This document shows, one piece after another, positions 27,301 to 42,300 of a stretch of DNA of 64,000 nt. The notes beneath the pieces were generated by a model. That model was not told the DNA's origin and made no database searches. It was given only the letters and a program-made list of their open reading frames with translations. The position numbers were made by a program, and so were the translations under genes. The stretch is from assembly GCF_026914265.1 (NCBI RefSeq), contig NC_069126.1, forward strand, positions 39,962,421-40,026,420, read 5' to 3'. The first letter of the stretch is position 1; every line of letters begins with the position of its first letter. Origin of the DNA: Mya arenaria. Lineage: Eukaryota > Mollusca > Bivalvia > Myida > Myidae.

Positions 27301-30300
27301 GAACAAAACATGTATTAAATATGTTTTGAGAAACATCCGATTTCGTGTTAATATGACCGTTGATTGCGCAGCATATTTAGTAGTAAAACTTAACAAGTTG
27401 TTGCACAGAATAACGATACGCTCAAGCATAATTGAGATTGAAAATGAGTAAAGAACAAACTGATTCCTTCAACTGCTATTGGGTCTTAACTTATAAAAAT
27501 ACACCAACATTTCAGACTTAAAAAATGTAAATGATATATAACAGAGGAAGACGGGTTTTAAATTTGTTACACACCGCAAAATAAGGGAATTTGAGGCAGC
27601 ATGGTGTTTTCTTTTTTCTATTCACTCAAATACAAAAATATAAGATTCAGGCACTTTACTTTGATGGTATGCTTATTATTTCGCAAAATGGTATACGAGA
27701 CACTTAGTTGGAGGATTTCAAGATCTTTTTAAAATGGCCTTTTCTTAATTTTACTGTAACTGAACTGTTTATATACATTCTGATTTCTGAGTTTCTCGCT
27801 TTCCCTTTTTTACTTTTTCATAATACAAGTTCTTGTTTAAGGTTTCAACACTGTTATTTAGTCTTATAGTCATATACTTAGACAAACCAAAGTTATTATA
27901 AATTGAATAAAACAAGCTTTTATTCTGAACACAGACACATTAAGCACATGCCACTTTAGCCTCACATTAAATGCAATATACACAATCAAACGGTATATGA
28001 AAAAGAGTGATGTAGAACTTTATACTGTCCATTTTAAGTAGTTCATTTTAAAAGTCATGTGAAACATCATAGTATAAACAGTCAACATATTGTTTGTCAA
28101 CTGTTATTTATTTTTAGATGGGGCGGAAAATTTGATGTTACAACTCAACAACGTATCCCACGCATCTGTAGAAGTTGATGAACATTCATTAAACCATATG
28201 CAATGTTCTCTAGAAAGTGATCCCGTTTCGTATATGACGTTAACAAAAGACGGTAAAATAATCATTGCAAGATCTGGTGTACACCAACTTATATATGTAC
28301 TACGGGCTGAATGTTCGGACGCTGGAGTGTATACATGTTCAGGATACAACCAGTATGGAGAGGCGAAAAACGCGTCGGTGCGCTTATTTGTAAAATGTAA
28401 GTTTACAAGTTTACAAGTTTATTGGTACACTTAGCACATACATACATGTGATAAAAGGTTATACAACAATATACTAATAACTACAATAACCAGGCTGTGG
28501 GTTGTTACTATCAGATGGAAGAAATAATGCGGAAAAGTAGCTACACATTTATAAAAAAGGGAAAAACATGCTTCTATGATTATCTTACGTTTTGTGTGTT
28601 TGGAATGCCAGGTGGGTTTTTAAAACGATTTAATATAAAAGCCAAAAATTTGCCTAATTGACGAAGTGTTTGTTCATTGTTTTCATTCATAAGAGATTCG
28701 AAATTAAGACAATTTGTGTTTCTTTGGAATCGCTCTGGAATTTGTTTTTTTTCGTAATTGATTAAAAAAAACTACATTTGAATAAGTAATGAAATTCGTC
28801 TCCGACCTCTCCAGAATGACAAACATTGCAAATCCTATCGTAACGTTGGACATTTGCCCATCTAAGTTTTTCAATAGGAAGATGGTTGTTACACATTCTA
28901 AAATTAACTAGTTGTTGTACAAGGTAGGGTGACAATTTATCAAAATACTGTTCATATTTATGTTCGTGTTTGTACATACGGTAATTAAGGCATTTACTGG
29001 AATCAAAGACCTTGCTATGCCATATTTGTGAGTACTGATTTTGAAGACTTGATTCTGTTTTCTTTAACAACATATCTCTAGAACCATCAAACATTTGGTT
29101 TATCCATACATAGCTTAAACCACATTCATCTAGAATAGACTCCACAAATGTTAACCATTTTAGAATTATGAACATAGTCTGAGTACATGAATTTATAAAA
29201 CAACGAAGAAAGTTTATTAGTATTTAATATCATATTATACCAAAAGCCAATAATTCGTTTCTTGATAACAATAGAAATGGGATATCTCCCAAGGTCTCCA
29301 TATAGCATAATATGAGGAGTACTACGTTTAACATGTAATATATTTTTCATAAAGTCTGTATGCACTTTTTCTAACAGGTTAACGTCTGAATACCCCCAAA
29401 GTTCGCATCCATAAGTAGGAATTGGAAGAATAGTTGAATCGAACAGTTTGAGTTGGCAATCCATAGATAAATCTAGATTTCTTATTTTTTTGTATAGACT
29501 AATTAAGCCTTTCCTTGCCTGTTCAGCTATATGTTTTTTAGCAGATGTAAACTGTCTTTTTTTTCGAGAAAAGAATTCCAAGATATTTAAATGTATCCAC
29601 CACCTCGATTTGGTGGTTATTTATGATAAAGTTTCTTTTTCTACGGAAACGATCTCTAATTACCATTATCTTAGTTTTGTCAAAATTTATATCTAATTTC
29701 CACTGTGTGCAATATTCGTTAAAAGTATTAAGCACTGAAGTCAGATCCTCCTCTGTGTTTACAAAAAGTACTGTGTCATCAGCATATAATATAACAATCA
29801 GTTTTATATATATGTCGAAATTGACATCAGCTAAGACTAAACTTATGTCATTTTTTGTCAATAAGTAATTCTCTAGATCATTTAAAAACAGAGAAAAAAG
29901 TATCGGTGAAAGATTTTCGCCTTGGCGTACACCTCTAGCACGGGGAAAAAAGTTTGACATCTTATTATTAACAGAAATACAAGATTTGATACCACTATAC
30001 ATATTTTTTATAATAGCTAACATTTTTCCATTTATATTATAACACATTAATTTACTCCAAAGGCCGGTTCTCCATACAGAGTCAAAAGCTTTCTGGAAAT
30101 CAATAAAACAACAGAACAACTTTTTATTTTTACGTTTACAAATTTCCGCTAATGTATGTAGTACAAAAATGTGGTCTTCTGTAGAGTGATTTTTTTGTAA
30201 AACCCGCTTGATTTTCATTTAGAATATTATAGCATTCTAAGTATTTAGTTAGCCTATTGTTTAACACAGCAGTAAATACTTTTCCAACACAGCTTAAAAT

Positions 30301-33300
30301 TGTGATAGGTCAATAGTTTAGGGGATCATCTTTATCTCCTTTATTTTTATAAATTGGTTTAATGGAGCCAATTAGCCAAGATTCAGGGATACAACCCGTG
30401 TCAAAGACTATGTTAAATAACTTATGGTACAGGGGCATTAAAAGATCACAAGACGCTTTAATATATTCATTTGGTACCCTATCAAGACCCGTAGCCTTGC
30501 CAGACTTTAATTTGTTTATACAAACTATAATTTCATCAATTGTAATTTCATTGTTAAGATTATGGTCTATGCTCACATTTGGAAATTCCGCTTCAACATG
30601 CTCATTTGCATCAACGTTATTAGCATTTAAGCTTTTAAAGAAATCAAAAAAATCGTCAAGGTTAACATCATCAGTCTTATTTCTAGTGTTTAAACTGTTT
30701 ATGTAATTCCAATAATCTTTAGGAGATTTACTACGCATAGATCGGATTTTTCTCCGCATGTCTCTTTTATGTGCTACTACAGATTTTCTAATGATAGCCT
30801 TGTATGTTTTGGATGACTGGACTAGATCATGTTTTGTATTAGTATTCTTTCTATGACTATATATACGTTTACAGGCATGGAACTTATTTCTAGATGATCT
30901 ACATTCATTATTAAACCATACTTTATTATTTCTACTAGTATTCTTACTTGTATGTGGGTAAGTTTTATACACCCCGAATGTGGTTCTGGCAGACTCTACT
31001 AAGGCGCTTTCAACAGAATTTACTATTTCATATAATTTAGTTTTATCTAGATTGCCATCATTTTTAGATAGATTCTCCAAAGCATCGTCTATAGTATGCA
31101 TATTGATATTATTAATAAATTGTTGCTTTTTGTCGCCATCCCATTTACGACTTTTTTCTCCATTTGCATCGTTATCAGATGAGTTTAATTTTCTGTGACT
31201 AGTTTAAAGTTGAGACAGCAATGAACATCAGAGAGAAGGGGACAATATTCACTTACACTAAAATCTTGAAAAAACGAAAGTAAATCGCGCGATGCGATTA
31301 CATAGTCAATAACCGATATATCATTGCATGTATAATGACCACTTTTGTCATTGAAAGCTTTGCCATTGATAATAACAAGGTCGTTAGTTCGACAAAAGTC
31401 AATCAGCTGTCTACCTAGACGATTTACAATGTCATCTTTAGAACAACGTTCAAAATTCATATTGCTGGTTCTAAGCTTTTCTCTCAAATTACTATCAAAA
31501 ACATCCGACGTGTCAATATTTACATAATCAAAAAGGTGCTGATCTACATCTGTAATATCCATTAAATTAGAAGTTCTAGCATTAAAATCACCCAACAGTA
31601 TCACATATTTGTTATTACAATTAAACTGTTCTATTTCAGTATAAAAGCAGCAAGTAATGTTTGATTAAAATATTTTGAACTATCCGGTGGTACATTCACT
31701 GGACCAAATATAACATCTTTATCAGATGTGAAAACAGATTTCGAAAGCTTAAACCATTGTATATACTCACAAGCTGTAGGTATTATTGAGAAATAATTTG
31801 AAATATCTTTTTTAATAAAGGTAGCTATTCCACAAGACTTTTTCAGTGTTTTTTGGGAACGATTCTTAAGAAAACAATCATAGTCCTCAATCTTGATTAA
31901 ATCAAACTCGTCACAATGGGTTTCGAAACAAGAAAATATATCGACGGACTTAATATGATTAACTAATTCAGAGATATTTAGTTTTGAAGTTAAACCACAA
32001 ACATTTAGACAAGAAAATGAAAGTCCACCACGGCATCCCTACAGGTGCGTGGATTCGGTGTCATATCCGGCGCCGATCGGTCGTCAGTATGCGGGATTGT
32101 TAGCTCGTCCTCTTAGGGACTGTGTATAATTCCCACGTTGGTGTTGGTAACGTGCGCCTCCACAGCCACGGATGCCACTTCCGGTCGGTAGCCCATGGTC
32201 TCCCCTTCGGTCCTGCGATGTATCGATTTCCCCGGCTCTTACTTCCCTACCGTCGACAAACAGTCTGTCACGCACAAGAACAGTATGCCTTTTCTGGGCC
32301 CTGAAGTGCCTCACAAGGGGATACAGTTCGCGGCACTTCATCTCAATCTCCTCTGGGAATTATTTACTTATACCAAAAGTTGTCCCTTTAAGCATGTACC
32401 CGGAGCGACGGACTTCCTCCCGTTCCTTGAAAAAGGAGAATTTGGCAACTATTGGACGGGGTGTATTTCGCTGTGGGTCGCGATTCGATGGCATTCTGTG
32501 AACACGCTCAAATTTTATTGAGTGTAGATTTAATTGTAGACAAAAACTCAGTTAAAACAGTTTCAGTGTCTTCGTACAATTTACCAGTGGAACCGGTTTT
32601 CATGACTTCTGCTATGTTGGTGAATACCAAATTGTCTCTCATCTCTCTACACTTGCTGTCAAGAAGTTGGGCCTGAAGACCTGAGTGTAGCTCTCTGATA
32701 TCGTTGAGTGAGTTATTTAAGTTTTTATTTTCAGATGTGAGAAAATTGATAGTTTTGTTATGTTCATCCAATGTCTTTTGGTGAGTATTTTTGTTTTGCA
32801 TTTAGTGTATCATATCCTGAACTGATGAAATCAGCAGTTTGTTGAGCTCTATTCCATTCGTTTCTACAGCGCAGAGCCTTCGTTCCATGTCGTACAACTT
32901 AAGGTTCAGATCATTAACATTTGTCTAGCTTGTCAAGTTTATTGAGACACTTGTCTAGTTTATCACATTTATCAAAATTTTGCTGGATTTTATCAATTTT
33001 GCTCACTAGATTGTCAAACTCTGATAACGACAGCTTTACTCCGTCTTCTTCACGAGCGGCTGAGAGTATATTTCAAGTATCCAAATAAAGATATGACAGG
33101 TCACCGACAGAGGATTCAGAGCCGGGTTTTCGGACCTTTGAACGTTTAACGCCTCGCCTCATAACGCCCCAGTTTGAGGGGGTCCTGGGGTCTTCCGCTT
33201 GGTCCGGTCTGGGTTCCATATCTGAAAGGTACTGAGAGAAACACACAGAAAAACGCAAAGACAGTAAAGCTTCAAAATAACACCGGGAAAAATCAGTAGC

Positions 33301-36300
33301 AATATTTGTACTAATTAAACTAATATAATCACATCTAACTAGGCTGTCTCGTGTGCTTTGGCTCTCTCTCTGTTACTTTATATATATGTATATAAACTTT
33401 TGCGTCTAATTCTATTACATGAATTCAGTTCTGTAAACCTTATACAAAGAGATGCAGTCTTAACCTCTGAAGACCGGGCAGTAACTGAGTTCACATAAAT
33501 CTAAAAGGCTGTGTTTAGCCTTAAACAGAATGAAGAAAAAATAATTGAACGAAATAAAACTGTCGAAAAGAAAATAATATCACTCTGCTAAGTACCGCTA
33601 GACGCACAAGCTTTCCTCGAGGAAATTAGTTTATACCCTGAATGATTGACAATAGGGATACGATATGTGGTCACTGGACTGTGGTAAAATGTAAACAATA
33701 ATGGCCGATATCGGCAACTTATGTTGTCACAATGGGAAAAAGAATCTTGGACCAAAAAGCCTTTTCTAGTTCAAGATATCTACGTGTTGACAAATACTAA
33801 AAACAATACAATATGTGTTTATGTTTTGGTCATTTTAGAAAGTAAACTCAAAGAGATAGATTGAAAAAAACAATGAAAAGTTGAGAGCCAAAATAAACGT
33901 GACCAACCTCACAGCCTCTGTCTGTTATGTTAATATCTGGTGTGCAGACAGTTTAACCCACTGCATTGTGTTTGGATTGTTCTGCACGTCGTGTAATCAA
34001 GATGATTTATACAATTGAAAGTGTATGTCCGAACAATCTGACCTGATTTTATGGTTTCCGTTGGGTGGCTAGCATATTGATGACGAACTATTTCATTTTA
34101 TTACGTTTAACAAATATGTCTGAATATTTCGCCCTGCAACTGGTATCAAACCCTGGATCCAAACCTAGTTTTTTCGTCTTTTTTTTAAAACAGGTACGGA
34201 ACACTGTTGCCATAACTGGTTTCAACATAAATCAAAGCAACAAATGCTTGATTTGGTAATATGTTAAGGCGTTCCTTTTTTGTTTATTAGAGTTGTAAAT
34301 CAGATATGTATCAGTTTTCAATGATGAAATTTGAAGTACATTGTGTGCAAAGGTGCTCGTCACATTGCCTTGATACAGTAATACATTTATTTTAAAAAAA
34401 ATTCATTTTTTTTTTATTATTATTTTTTTTGTCAAAATAGTGAATATATGTCATTTCAAAAATTATTCCACAATTGTTCATGAACGAAAATTAGTATAAT
34501 ATATAAATAAATATAAGGTGAACATGTGCAAAAATTCATTTAAAACAATTTACAAACGAACTATCGCATGTGACAGAATATAAGATACACATTCAGGTAG
34601 TACTGCAGTCATCGTAAGGTTAATGAATTTCTAATTTATTCGAAATATTATCATCAATTGTTTAGATTAGATTTGATAATGTTTGATAAAAACATCAATA
34701 TCGATTCAAACTGATTTTCTTTCTTTTTTAATGCGTAAATGTTAAATTCTTGAAATAAAACTTAAACATTTAAAACAATAAGGTTAGATAAAAGTATATT
34801 TTATATGTGTAACATTTGTTGGTTCATAGTTTTTCATAACAAAGCCATGTTTAACAATAATGCTGATGCTTGTCAAAGTGTATTTAATTTGCATTATGAT
34901 TTTAAACTAAATAGTTTACTGTTTGATATGACGACTCGTGACGGATTCTTGTTATCTCATGCTTTTAACAGGTAAAATATAACAGAAAAGGCATACCTGT
35001 TTCACCTGCACTAATGAAAACACAAATGCCACATACTGACAAAACAGTCCCATTTCCCACGCCAAAGGCATTTCAGAAATGTAGCATTATTTATAACTAA
35101 ACATATTTCAGATCTTTTAATACCGTTAATGGATAGATACTTTGATGATATCCAATCAGAATCACAACAAAAACACTTCACTCGAAATTTGATTATGGTG
35201 ACGTCACACCAGGATAAATGACTTTATAATTATGTTATATATTCATGACGTTATTTACGGTTTAAATACAAAAAGTGACGAACGTGTTAAGAATGTTTTT
35301 CATGAAATCAAGAGCATATATGCTTTTATTTATTTCTTTGTTTGAATTAATAGTATGTTATTCAAAATAGATACATTTTGAGATAGTACAACCTTTTCAA
35401 AAGACAGTGTCATCATAACCATCCATCCGTTCTGGTTTCTTGTCTCGCCCATGACTTTGTCATTCATGGTGAGATTTTGAAATAATCTGGCTTAGGTGGC
35501 TCCGCTAAGATGATGACTTGTCGCGCGTATAATTTATCCGCTTTAGGTCGAGGATGCGTCTCAGAACTGTGTCTGTTTGCTATAAACGTCTACCTGTTTG
35601 TATTAGCTCGTGTTCAGTTTAAACATCCTCGTAATTCATGGTGAGATTTCGGGAAAAATGCATTTGTGACGAACATAAGATGACTACATGTCGCGATTCG
35701 TAAACTAGTTTCAAAATCAGGTCACTGCGCAACTCTTAACATTGTCAGTTTTTCTATATAAGCCTTATTTCGATTCCGGTCCATAACTGTCATGCAACCT
35801 TAAATTCCGAAACAATTTGGCTAAAGTGACCACCAAAAGAAGACAACATCGGGTTCTCAAGCTATAGGGTCAAGGTCACTCCCATGAGTCAAAGTCTCTG
35901 TGCTTGTTTGTGTTATATGTCCTTGAACATAACTTCGACAATTTTCCTTTATTGAAGTTTTTAGATTAATATTGTGGCATATATGAATTGTTTTCCTTCA
36001 TATTAGAAGTCCGGTAATAACATCCTGTGTCAGGACGGCGTGCGGAAGTAGTCATCAATTCTGTTAAAGCTCTAGTTAATCTTATTCGTAATCTATTGTT
36101 TCATCTGCATATCAAAGTATATAAGCATTTTATAGATGCATATATTTCAAAATTCATCTGTACTGTAGACTACTGTCTACGCCTTCTACGCGCACTTTAA
36201 GCAGGGATATGGCTTAACTTTAGAATGCTAGGCCTGTTCCAGAAGTATTCGTTGTATAATCAGTGCTGTCACTCAGGTATGTTTGCTCTGTAGAACCGTA

Positions 36301-39300
36301 CATTCGGAACAAAATGGTACAAATGTACGTTTTTGCTTTAACGTTATGCATGTATGAGAAGGCTCGTATACACAAAACGACTTTTAAAGAAAGGCTTAAT
36401 TCTTTATTTTACACCTCTAAGCAGGATTATGTTATATTTTTTGACAACCTGACTTGTCCTTGTACTTTTCATTGTACTATGGTACAAGGAGAAACGTAAG
36501 TAGTGTTCGCAGTCCCTCTATTATTTCAACAGTTTAAGCATCTGGGCTTATTCTCGTAGCTTCTGTTATATCTCTACTTCTTAGAAGTCTTACACGAAAT
36601 CAGGTTTCAAAAATAAATTGCTGCTTTTATATTCAAAATAATTAGCTCGGAATCAACGAAAAGTTTGTTTATGTTTATTAAAATTATGGTCTTTTTGATA
36701 CTTGGGTTCATTACGCACAAGAGCTATGACTGTAAACTGGTCATCAATCGGATGTATTCGGAATACTTATTGTTAAAAGTGAAACGAACGGTATTGCCTG
36801 TCTTTAGTTCAACCAAATGTACGTTATTCTTTCAGGTTCCGCGAGGCGACCCCCTGGAGTGGAGGTACAGCTTAATTTCACTGCACGCCAACGTGAGAAT
36901 GCAGCTCTAGTCTACCAAATAGTCGCCTACCCTACGCCCAAAACTTCACAATTTGTTTGGAAGAGGTGTTCGAATCGTAGTTCTTGTGTATCTTTGCCGT
37001 ATGAAATTAACAAATATCAAATTAACACTGAAGGTCTATCAAGTAACTTATCGATTATGGATGTTCAGATTCAAGATTACGGAATGTACCAATTGTCAGT
37101 ATCGAACGGAATCGGTGATTCACTAGTCGAATGGTTATACCTGAGACCCATCGGTATTTATATATTTTCAAATGTTACTCAATGTATATCAATGTATACA
37201 CGATTAGTCATGTTGTGTTTATATATACGTGAATATCCTGATTCATTCGTTTTCGCTGTTTCTGTTGGTTTGTGATATGTTTTTATTGAAGCACTATTAC
37301 ATTTACACGTGTATGACAACTACACATATATTATCATATATAGCGCGTATTATAGACACAGAGTGTCGTAATTATTATTTCATTAAGTTCAACAAAATTT
37401 ATATATAAAACAATAATTATGAGCATGTGTTATACCAGGGTTACAACGAAAACCGTTAATGTAAGACTAAAATCGTTGAGTGAGCGGGTGCATATCAAAT
37501 TCATTTCGCTCAACAAAGTTGAGTTTATATTGAATTGTTGTGATGATGGTGACAAGCTCATACAACTTATATTTACACCTCAACTTCAATTCCTTAAATG
37601 AACTGCCTTTCGCCAATTGCGTGAACGCAACATTTTTGGATATATTCGGATCGCAATTCATCGCATAACAATATAATGAAAACTATTGATCTTGCTATTG
37701 TTTGTATTGTGTCAGCCGGTCCCATAAAATATAGATCAACATCTTAGAAAATCCTAAGTTATTATATTTTAAACGTTTTGTTGATAAAAGTGTTTCAATT
37801 TTACGTTTAAAAGTGATTTCAAGTGGTTGATCTTTCCCCGCGTTATTGTGACGTCATTTGAAAAAAATGTTTCCGGTAACAGTCGGGTCGTCCTATTTAC
37901 AGAATGGGTAAGAAATGATTACTGAAAGGTAATCCGAAATGAAATGAAGTAATTTTTAAAAAACAATAAAAATAATGAACTATTGGTGTAAATATAAGGA
38001 ATTAATGGCGGGGTTGATGTCATTATCGGGGATATGAACGCAATTGGGCTGGTCAACGCACGCTTGCAGTCCTTCGGACTCCACACACTTAGACCAGCCC
38101 AATTGCGTTCATACCCCGATAATGACATCAACCCCGCAATTCATTCCTTAACCCATTTCATTCTGAGACCCAGTTAGATATGATACCTTGAATATCTGGG
38201 CATTTTCCAATAACTGATAAGCCATCTGGCAGTTTATGACCCATGTGTTGTATAAACACTGATAAAATCTTTATTACTGGTAAAATACCCAATAAAGTAT
38301 ACATTTTTAGAAAGGAAATAAAAATCTGCACAGATTTATGTAAATTTTATTTGCAAGTTATTTTAAATAATAAAGTAATTGGAAGTTGAACATGTGACAA
38401 TGGATGAAAAAAAATAAAAAAAATAAATAAATAAATATTTCAAAGCAAAATATCACACATAATTACAACATAAAAGGCACATGTATGATGAGGGAAATAT
38501 TTTAAATTCATTTATCTTCATTATGCAGAAAAAATTATGAAAATATTTAAAATACGACAAAAGTTATGACAATTTATATCAACTGTGTCGGATTTTTTTT
38601 TCTTCTGAATTTGACAAAAAAAAATAAAAAAAATGTTGGGGTAAAATTTAGTCAATTGAATATATTTAATTGTCTATGAACATAGTATTTTTCATGAATT
38701 ATGCAAAGTAAAGATAGATCATCTCAAAAATATTTAAAAAAAAATTAAAAAAGGAAAACTTAGAAAATTATTAACTGTTTTAGACTTTTATAAAAATAAA
38801 CCATTATGTACAAACATTTCTATAAAACACAAACTAAATCAGTTCTCCACATGAATATTTACAGCACTATTACACACGCTGAACATGTCTCGCCACACAG
38901 TCCTTACACACAGGCACATTACATGTTGAGCATCCGCTCTGTGTAGCTCGTACGCGGATACCGACGGCTGCCCTTGAGCGACATTCCATGCAGGACTTTT
39001 TCTTTTCAAACAGTTTTGATTTGATTTCATGTTGTTCCCGTGGAACAGGTGGCAAGTTTTCAATGTTCGTCAATGGGGCTGCACGAGAAGCCTTATAATT
39101 TCCTATCAAGTCCTCGGCAAGGTCTTCCACGAAATCCTGGAACTGAGGCCATTCCCGCTGAATGACCTCAGGATTGCTATCATGTGCAATGATGTAGGCG
39201 TTATGTGCAGCAGACATCTGCATGTGGTGAAACAGACGCCGCCACCACTTCCGTGATCGATGGTTGGGCATATAGTATCCCACCATCTGATCAAACAGAT

Positions 39301-42300
39301 CCACCCCTTTCATGTGTCGCTGGTAGTCCTCGATGGCCTTTGGAACCCGCACACGCTGTTGTTGTGGATTCCCCGATCTTCGATTGACGGTCCCAACAGC
39401 ATCTGGATCATGGAATGAAGAGAGCACCATCACTGGCTTGGTGTCCTGCCAGCAGCAAGCCATAACATCATCCTTCTGGGCCACTTTGAACTCATGCTTG
39501 GGAAGTTTGACATTCTTGGGGAGGAGTTGTGGAGGCAGACCTTTCCGATTGGAACGTACCGTCCCACATGCATAAATTCCAACATTCAACAGTGAAGTAA
39601 ACAAGTCGGGACTTGAGTAGAAGTTGTCCATGAAAACACGTACATTAGAAAACCTAAGATGGCTTGTGAGTTCATGAACTACTCTGTGGGAGAGCCCTTT
39701 CCCCTGCACACCTTCTTCTCTCCCTGTGTATATCTGGAATCTGTGGAGGTAGCCAGTGGTACTCTCTGCCAGGGCCCAAAGTTTAATTCCCCACTTGATT
39801 GGCTTTGACGGAAGGTACTGGCGAAACCCCAAACGTCCCTTGAACTTGACCATACTCTCATCAACTGTCACATTTCCATAGGGTGTGTATGCATTCATGA
39901 ATTTGTCGTTTAGGTAGGTCATCATTGGTCTTATCTTTCGCAGTTTGTCAGGAGTTTCTTGTGGTTGCTGGTTGTCCGTCAGGTGAAGGTAGCGCCAGAT
40001 GAGGTTGAAGCGATCCCTCGGCATGATGCTGTTGAAAGAGGTTGTAAACATTATCTTGCTAGTTCGCCAGTAGTCATTCCTTGCTGGCAGCCTTAGGATG
40101 CCCATTACAAATGTCAAGCCAACAAATGCCTTCATGGTGGGTCTGTCAACTGGTGTCCACTTTGGTGCAAACCTGGATGGGGGATTTTCAGCTCGCTGTT
40201 GGTCGGCGTAGCGGTTAGTTTCCTCAACCAATAAGTCCCAGAAATCTTGGCCCCATAACAAGTCAAAGTAGTGTGCTGGCCTGGCTTCCTCAGGGTGAAG
40301 TTCTGCTGGACCACCACGCTTAGTATACCCGTTGGGCAACCTTGGGCTGAACATCTCCGTCACCCAATCATTTTGAAACCCCTCGAAATCATCCTGGTAG
40401 TCTTGATCGTCATCAAAAAACCTCAACCAAATGTCATCATTCAATGTTTCGTTGTTGTTACGATCTCTATCGACGTCTTCCAGGTTTGTACCTAACAAGT
40501 TCACATCATCTGCATCACTATCAACTTCTATGTCACTACCATCACTCAAGTCTAAAGTCCTATTCATTTCCACCCGCAAATCGCAACGAAATCGTAAAAA
40601 AACAGCTTTAATTTAAGTCAATTTCTAATTTTTTCGATCACTTCCGCATTATAATTTTCTGCGCATCTTGCTGCGCATAACTTCCGCTAATACCGGAATA
40701 CGTTTAAACCGGAAACAATTAATCGAAAGTGAAAGTAAATGAACTTGAAGTTGAGTACGTCAAAAACTACGCCTTTTGGTGTATCCCGAATGTAAAGGGT
40801 AACTACACCAAAAGGTGTATCCCGAATGAAATGGGTTAAATAAAACATTGGGATGGCATTTGGGGTAAGTAGGGTAATGTCATGGTCGCTTATAGTAAAA
40901 TGAGTTCTCCTCAATGAGTTAAGGATAAAAACACAATTCTGAAACTTGGTATGCAGCAATGGAATGTGAAGATGTATCTTTTGATTGTATTTGGGGTTCG
41001 TCGGTGTATTATCTCTGTATTATGTAGCAGCCAGCTCGTCTGTGTGATTGAAAATAGTGTAACACTGCTCCCACTAAATTTTTAAAATTGCACAAGCACA
41101 ACTTAGCCAATATGTGCCGAACCTGGTTAAGCTGTATTCAATGGTATAACACATCGGAATCGTATGACTAAGTTCCTGACTATGTGAATTTTGACTTTTA
41201 ACTGTCAATATTGGAACGATTAGACCTTGTTCACTCTCAAACCCCAACGTTCTTTGTCCAATATCTAAAATATATAGGACGAGCCTTATTACAACGTTCA
41301 ATCCAGAATTGTGTTGTTTTACCAACTGTCGAAATTGGATTTGTTTACCAACTGTCGAAATTGGATTTGTTTTGGTGAGAAATCGCAACCTCTTACAAAC
41401 TTTTACTGAACGAAAATCTCAACAGTATTTCTATCAAACTTTTAACTTGTAATTATAGATCTTCTGTTCTCATCAATTGCAGGAAGACCGGAGTCGACAA
41501 TGGACTTTCACGTTATTCAAGATACAATACGGGAGACAAGTGCTGTATTGACCTGGATTCCCGGATTTGACAACGGATCTCCCCAGGAATTTCATATTTC
41601 CTATAGAAAACTGTTTGGTGTCACCGGTTTTATTACACAAACAGTAACACATGACAATAAAAATGAGATGAATTACACAGTTGTAAATTTAGAACCTGGA
41701 ATCGAGTACTTTGTTTCACTATTTGCTGCAAATGAAGTGGGTTCTTCTGCATCGGTGAATGCCACTTTTAAAACTCTTGACCGTATTGAAGGTGAGTGCA
41801 ATAACTTATTTTGTTCAACATTTTACAACCACCTTCTAAGATCAATGTATGGAAACATGCTGGAACACAGAAACACTAAATAACAAATATGTAAGATGTT
41901 TGCATGTTTCCCTTTCTTGATAACAAAACAAAACTAAATAACTTTTTTGAAAGAAAAGAAATGAAAATTTTAAAATGCAATCCATGGCCAAAATTTCAAC
42001 ATAACAATCTTATGCAGAACGATGGAACGCTGAAAATTTGGCCAAGGATATCCTACTTCCCCTTATAGCAAACGCTATTCTCTGATTCAAATTGTCCGGC
42101 TTCGCGCATTTGTTCAAATATGTAGGGTTTTTTTTTCATTCTTATGGAAAGCGAAACTCAAATTAATGAACTTTACACCATCGAAAACTTCTATTTTTAT
42201 AAATATAAAACATTGTATATAATTTCAGATCATACTGACCCTAGTCCAAATATTGGTGCTGTTGTTGGCGGGGCGGTTGGAGGTACTGCTGTAGCGATCG

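Larger units (their letters stand above)
28401..33300 (-). mobile_element. Near full-length antisense LINE with ORF1 and ORF2, inactivated
   Basis: On the minus strand the order is 5' end (about 33300), ORF1 (33227 to about 32090), ORF2 with endonuclease (about 32040-31185), linker (31101-30310), reverse transcriptase (30218-29538) and post-RT region (29581-28762), then a 3' UTR. The tail is made of AAACTTGT units at 28401-28424. Several frameshifts and stops break both ORFs. The insertion site lies in the donor end of intron 5, opposite in direction to the host gene. The exact 5' border and a target duplication could not be fixed. Confidence 0.9.
28397..36835. other. Intron 5 of the Ig receptor gene, enlarged by a LINE
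   Basis: More than half of this 8.4-kb intron is the antisense LINE at 28401-33300. From about 33300 to 36835 the sequence is AT-rich with no recognised exon, RNA gene or transposon. Confidence 0.7.
37154..41482. other. Intron 6 of the Ig receptor gene, carrying piggyBac
   Basis: It holds a long palindrome (37996-38149) and the piggyBac element (38152-40835). The flanks are AT-rich without recognised features. Confidence 0.7.

Noticed and set aside
39029..39575. Plus-strand frames over the piggyBac transposase
   Set aside because: Shadows of the strongly supported minus-strand transposase.
38870..40567. Domesticated piggyBac-derived host gene
   Set aside because: Matching terminal repeats and TTAA duplications show it is still a transposon. 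Domestication is possible but unsupported.
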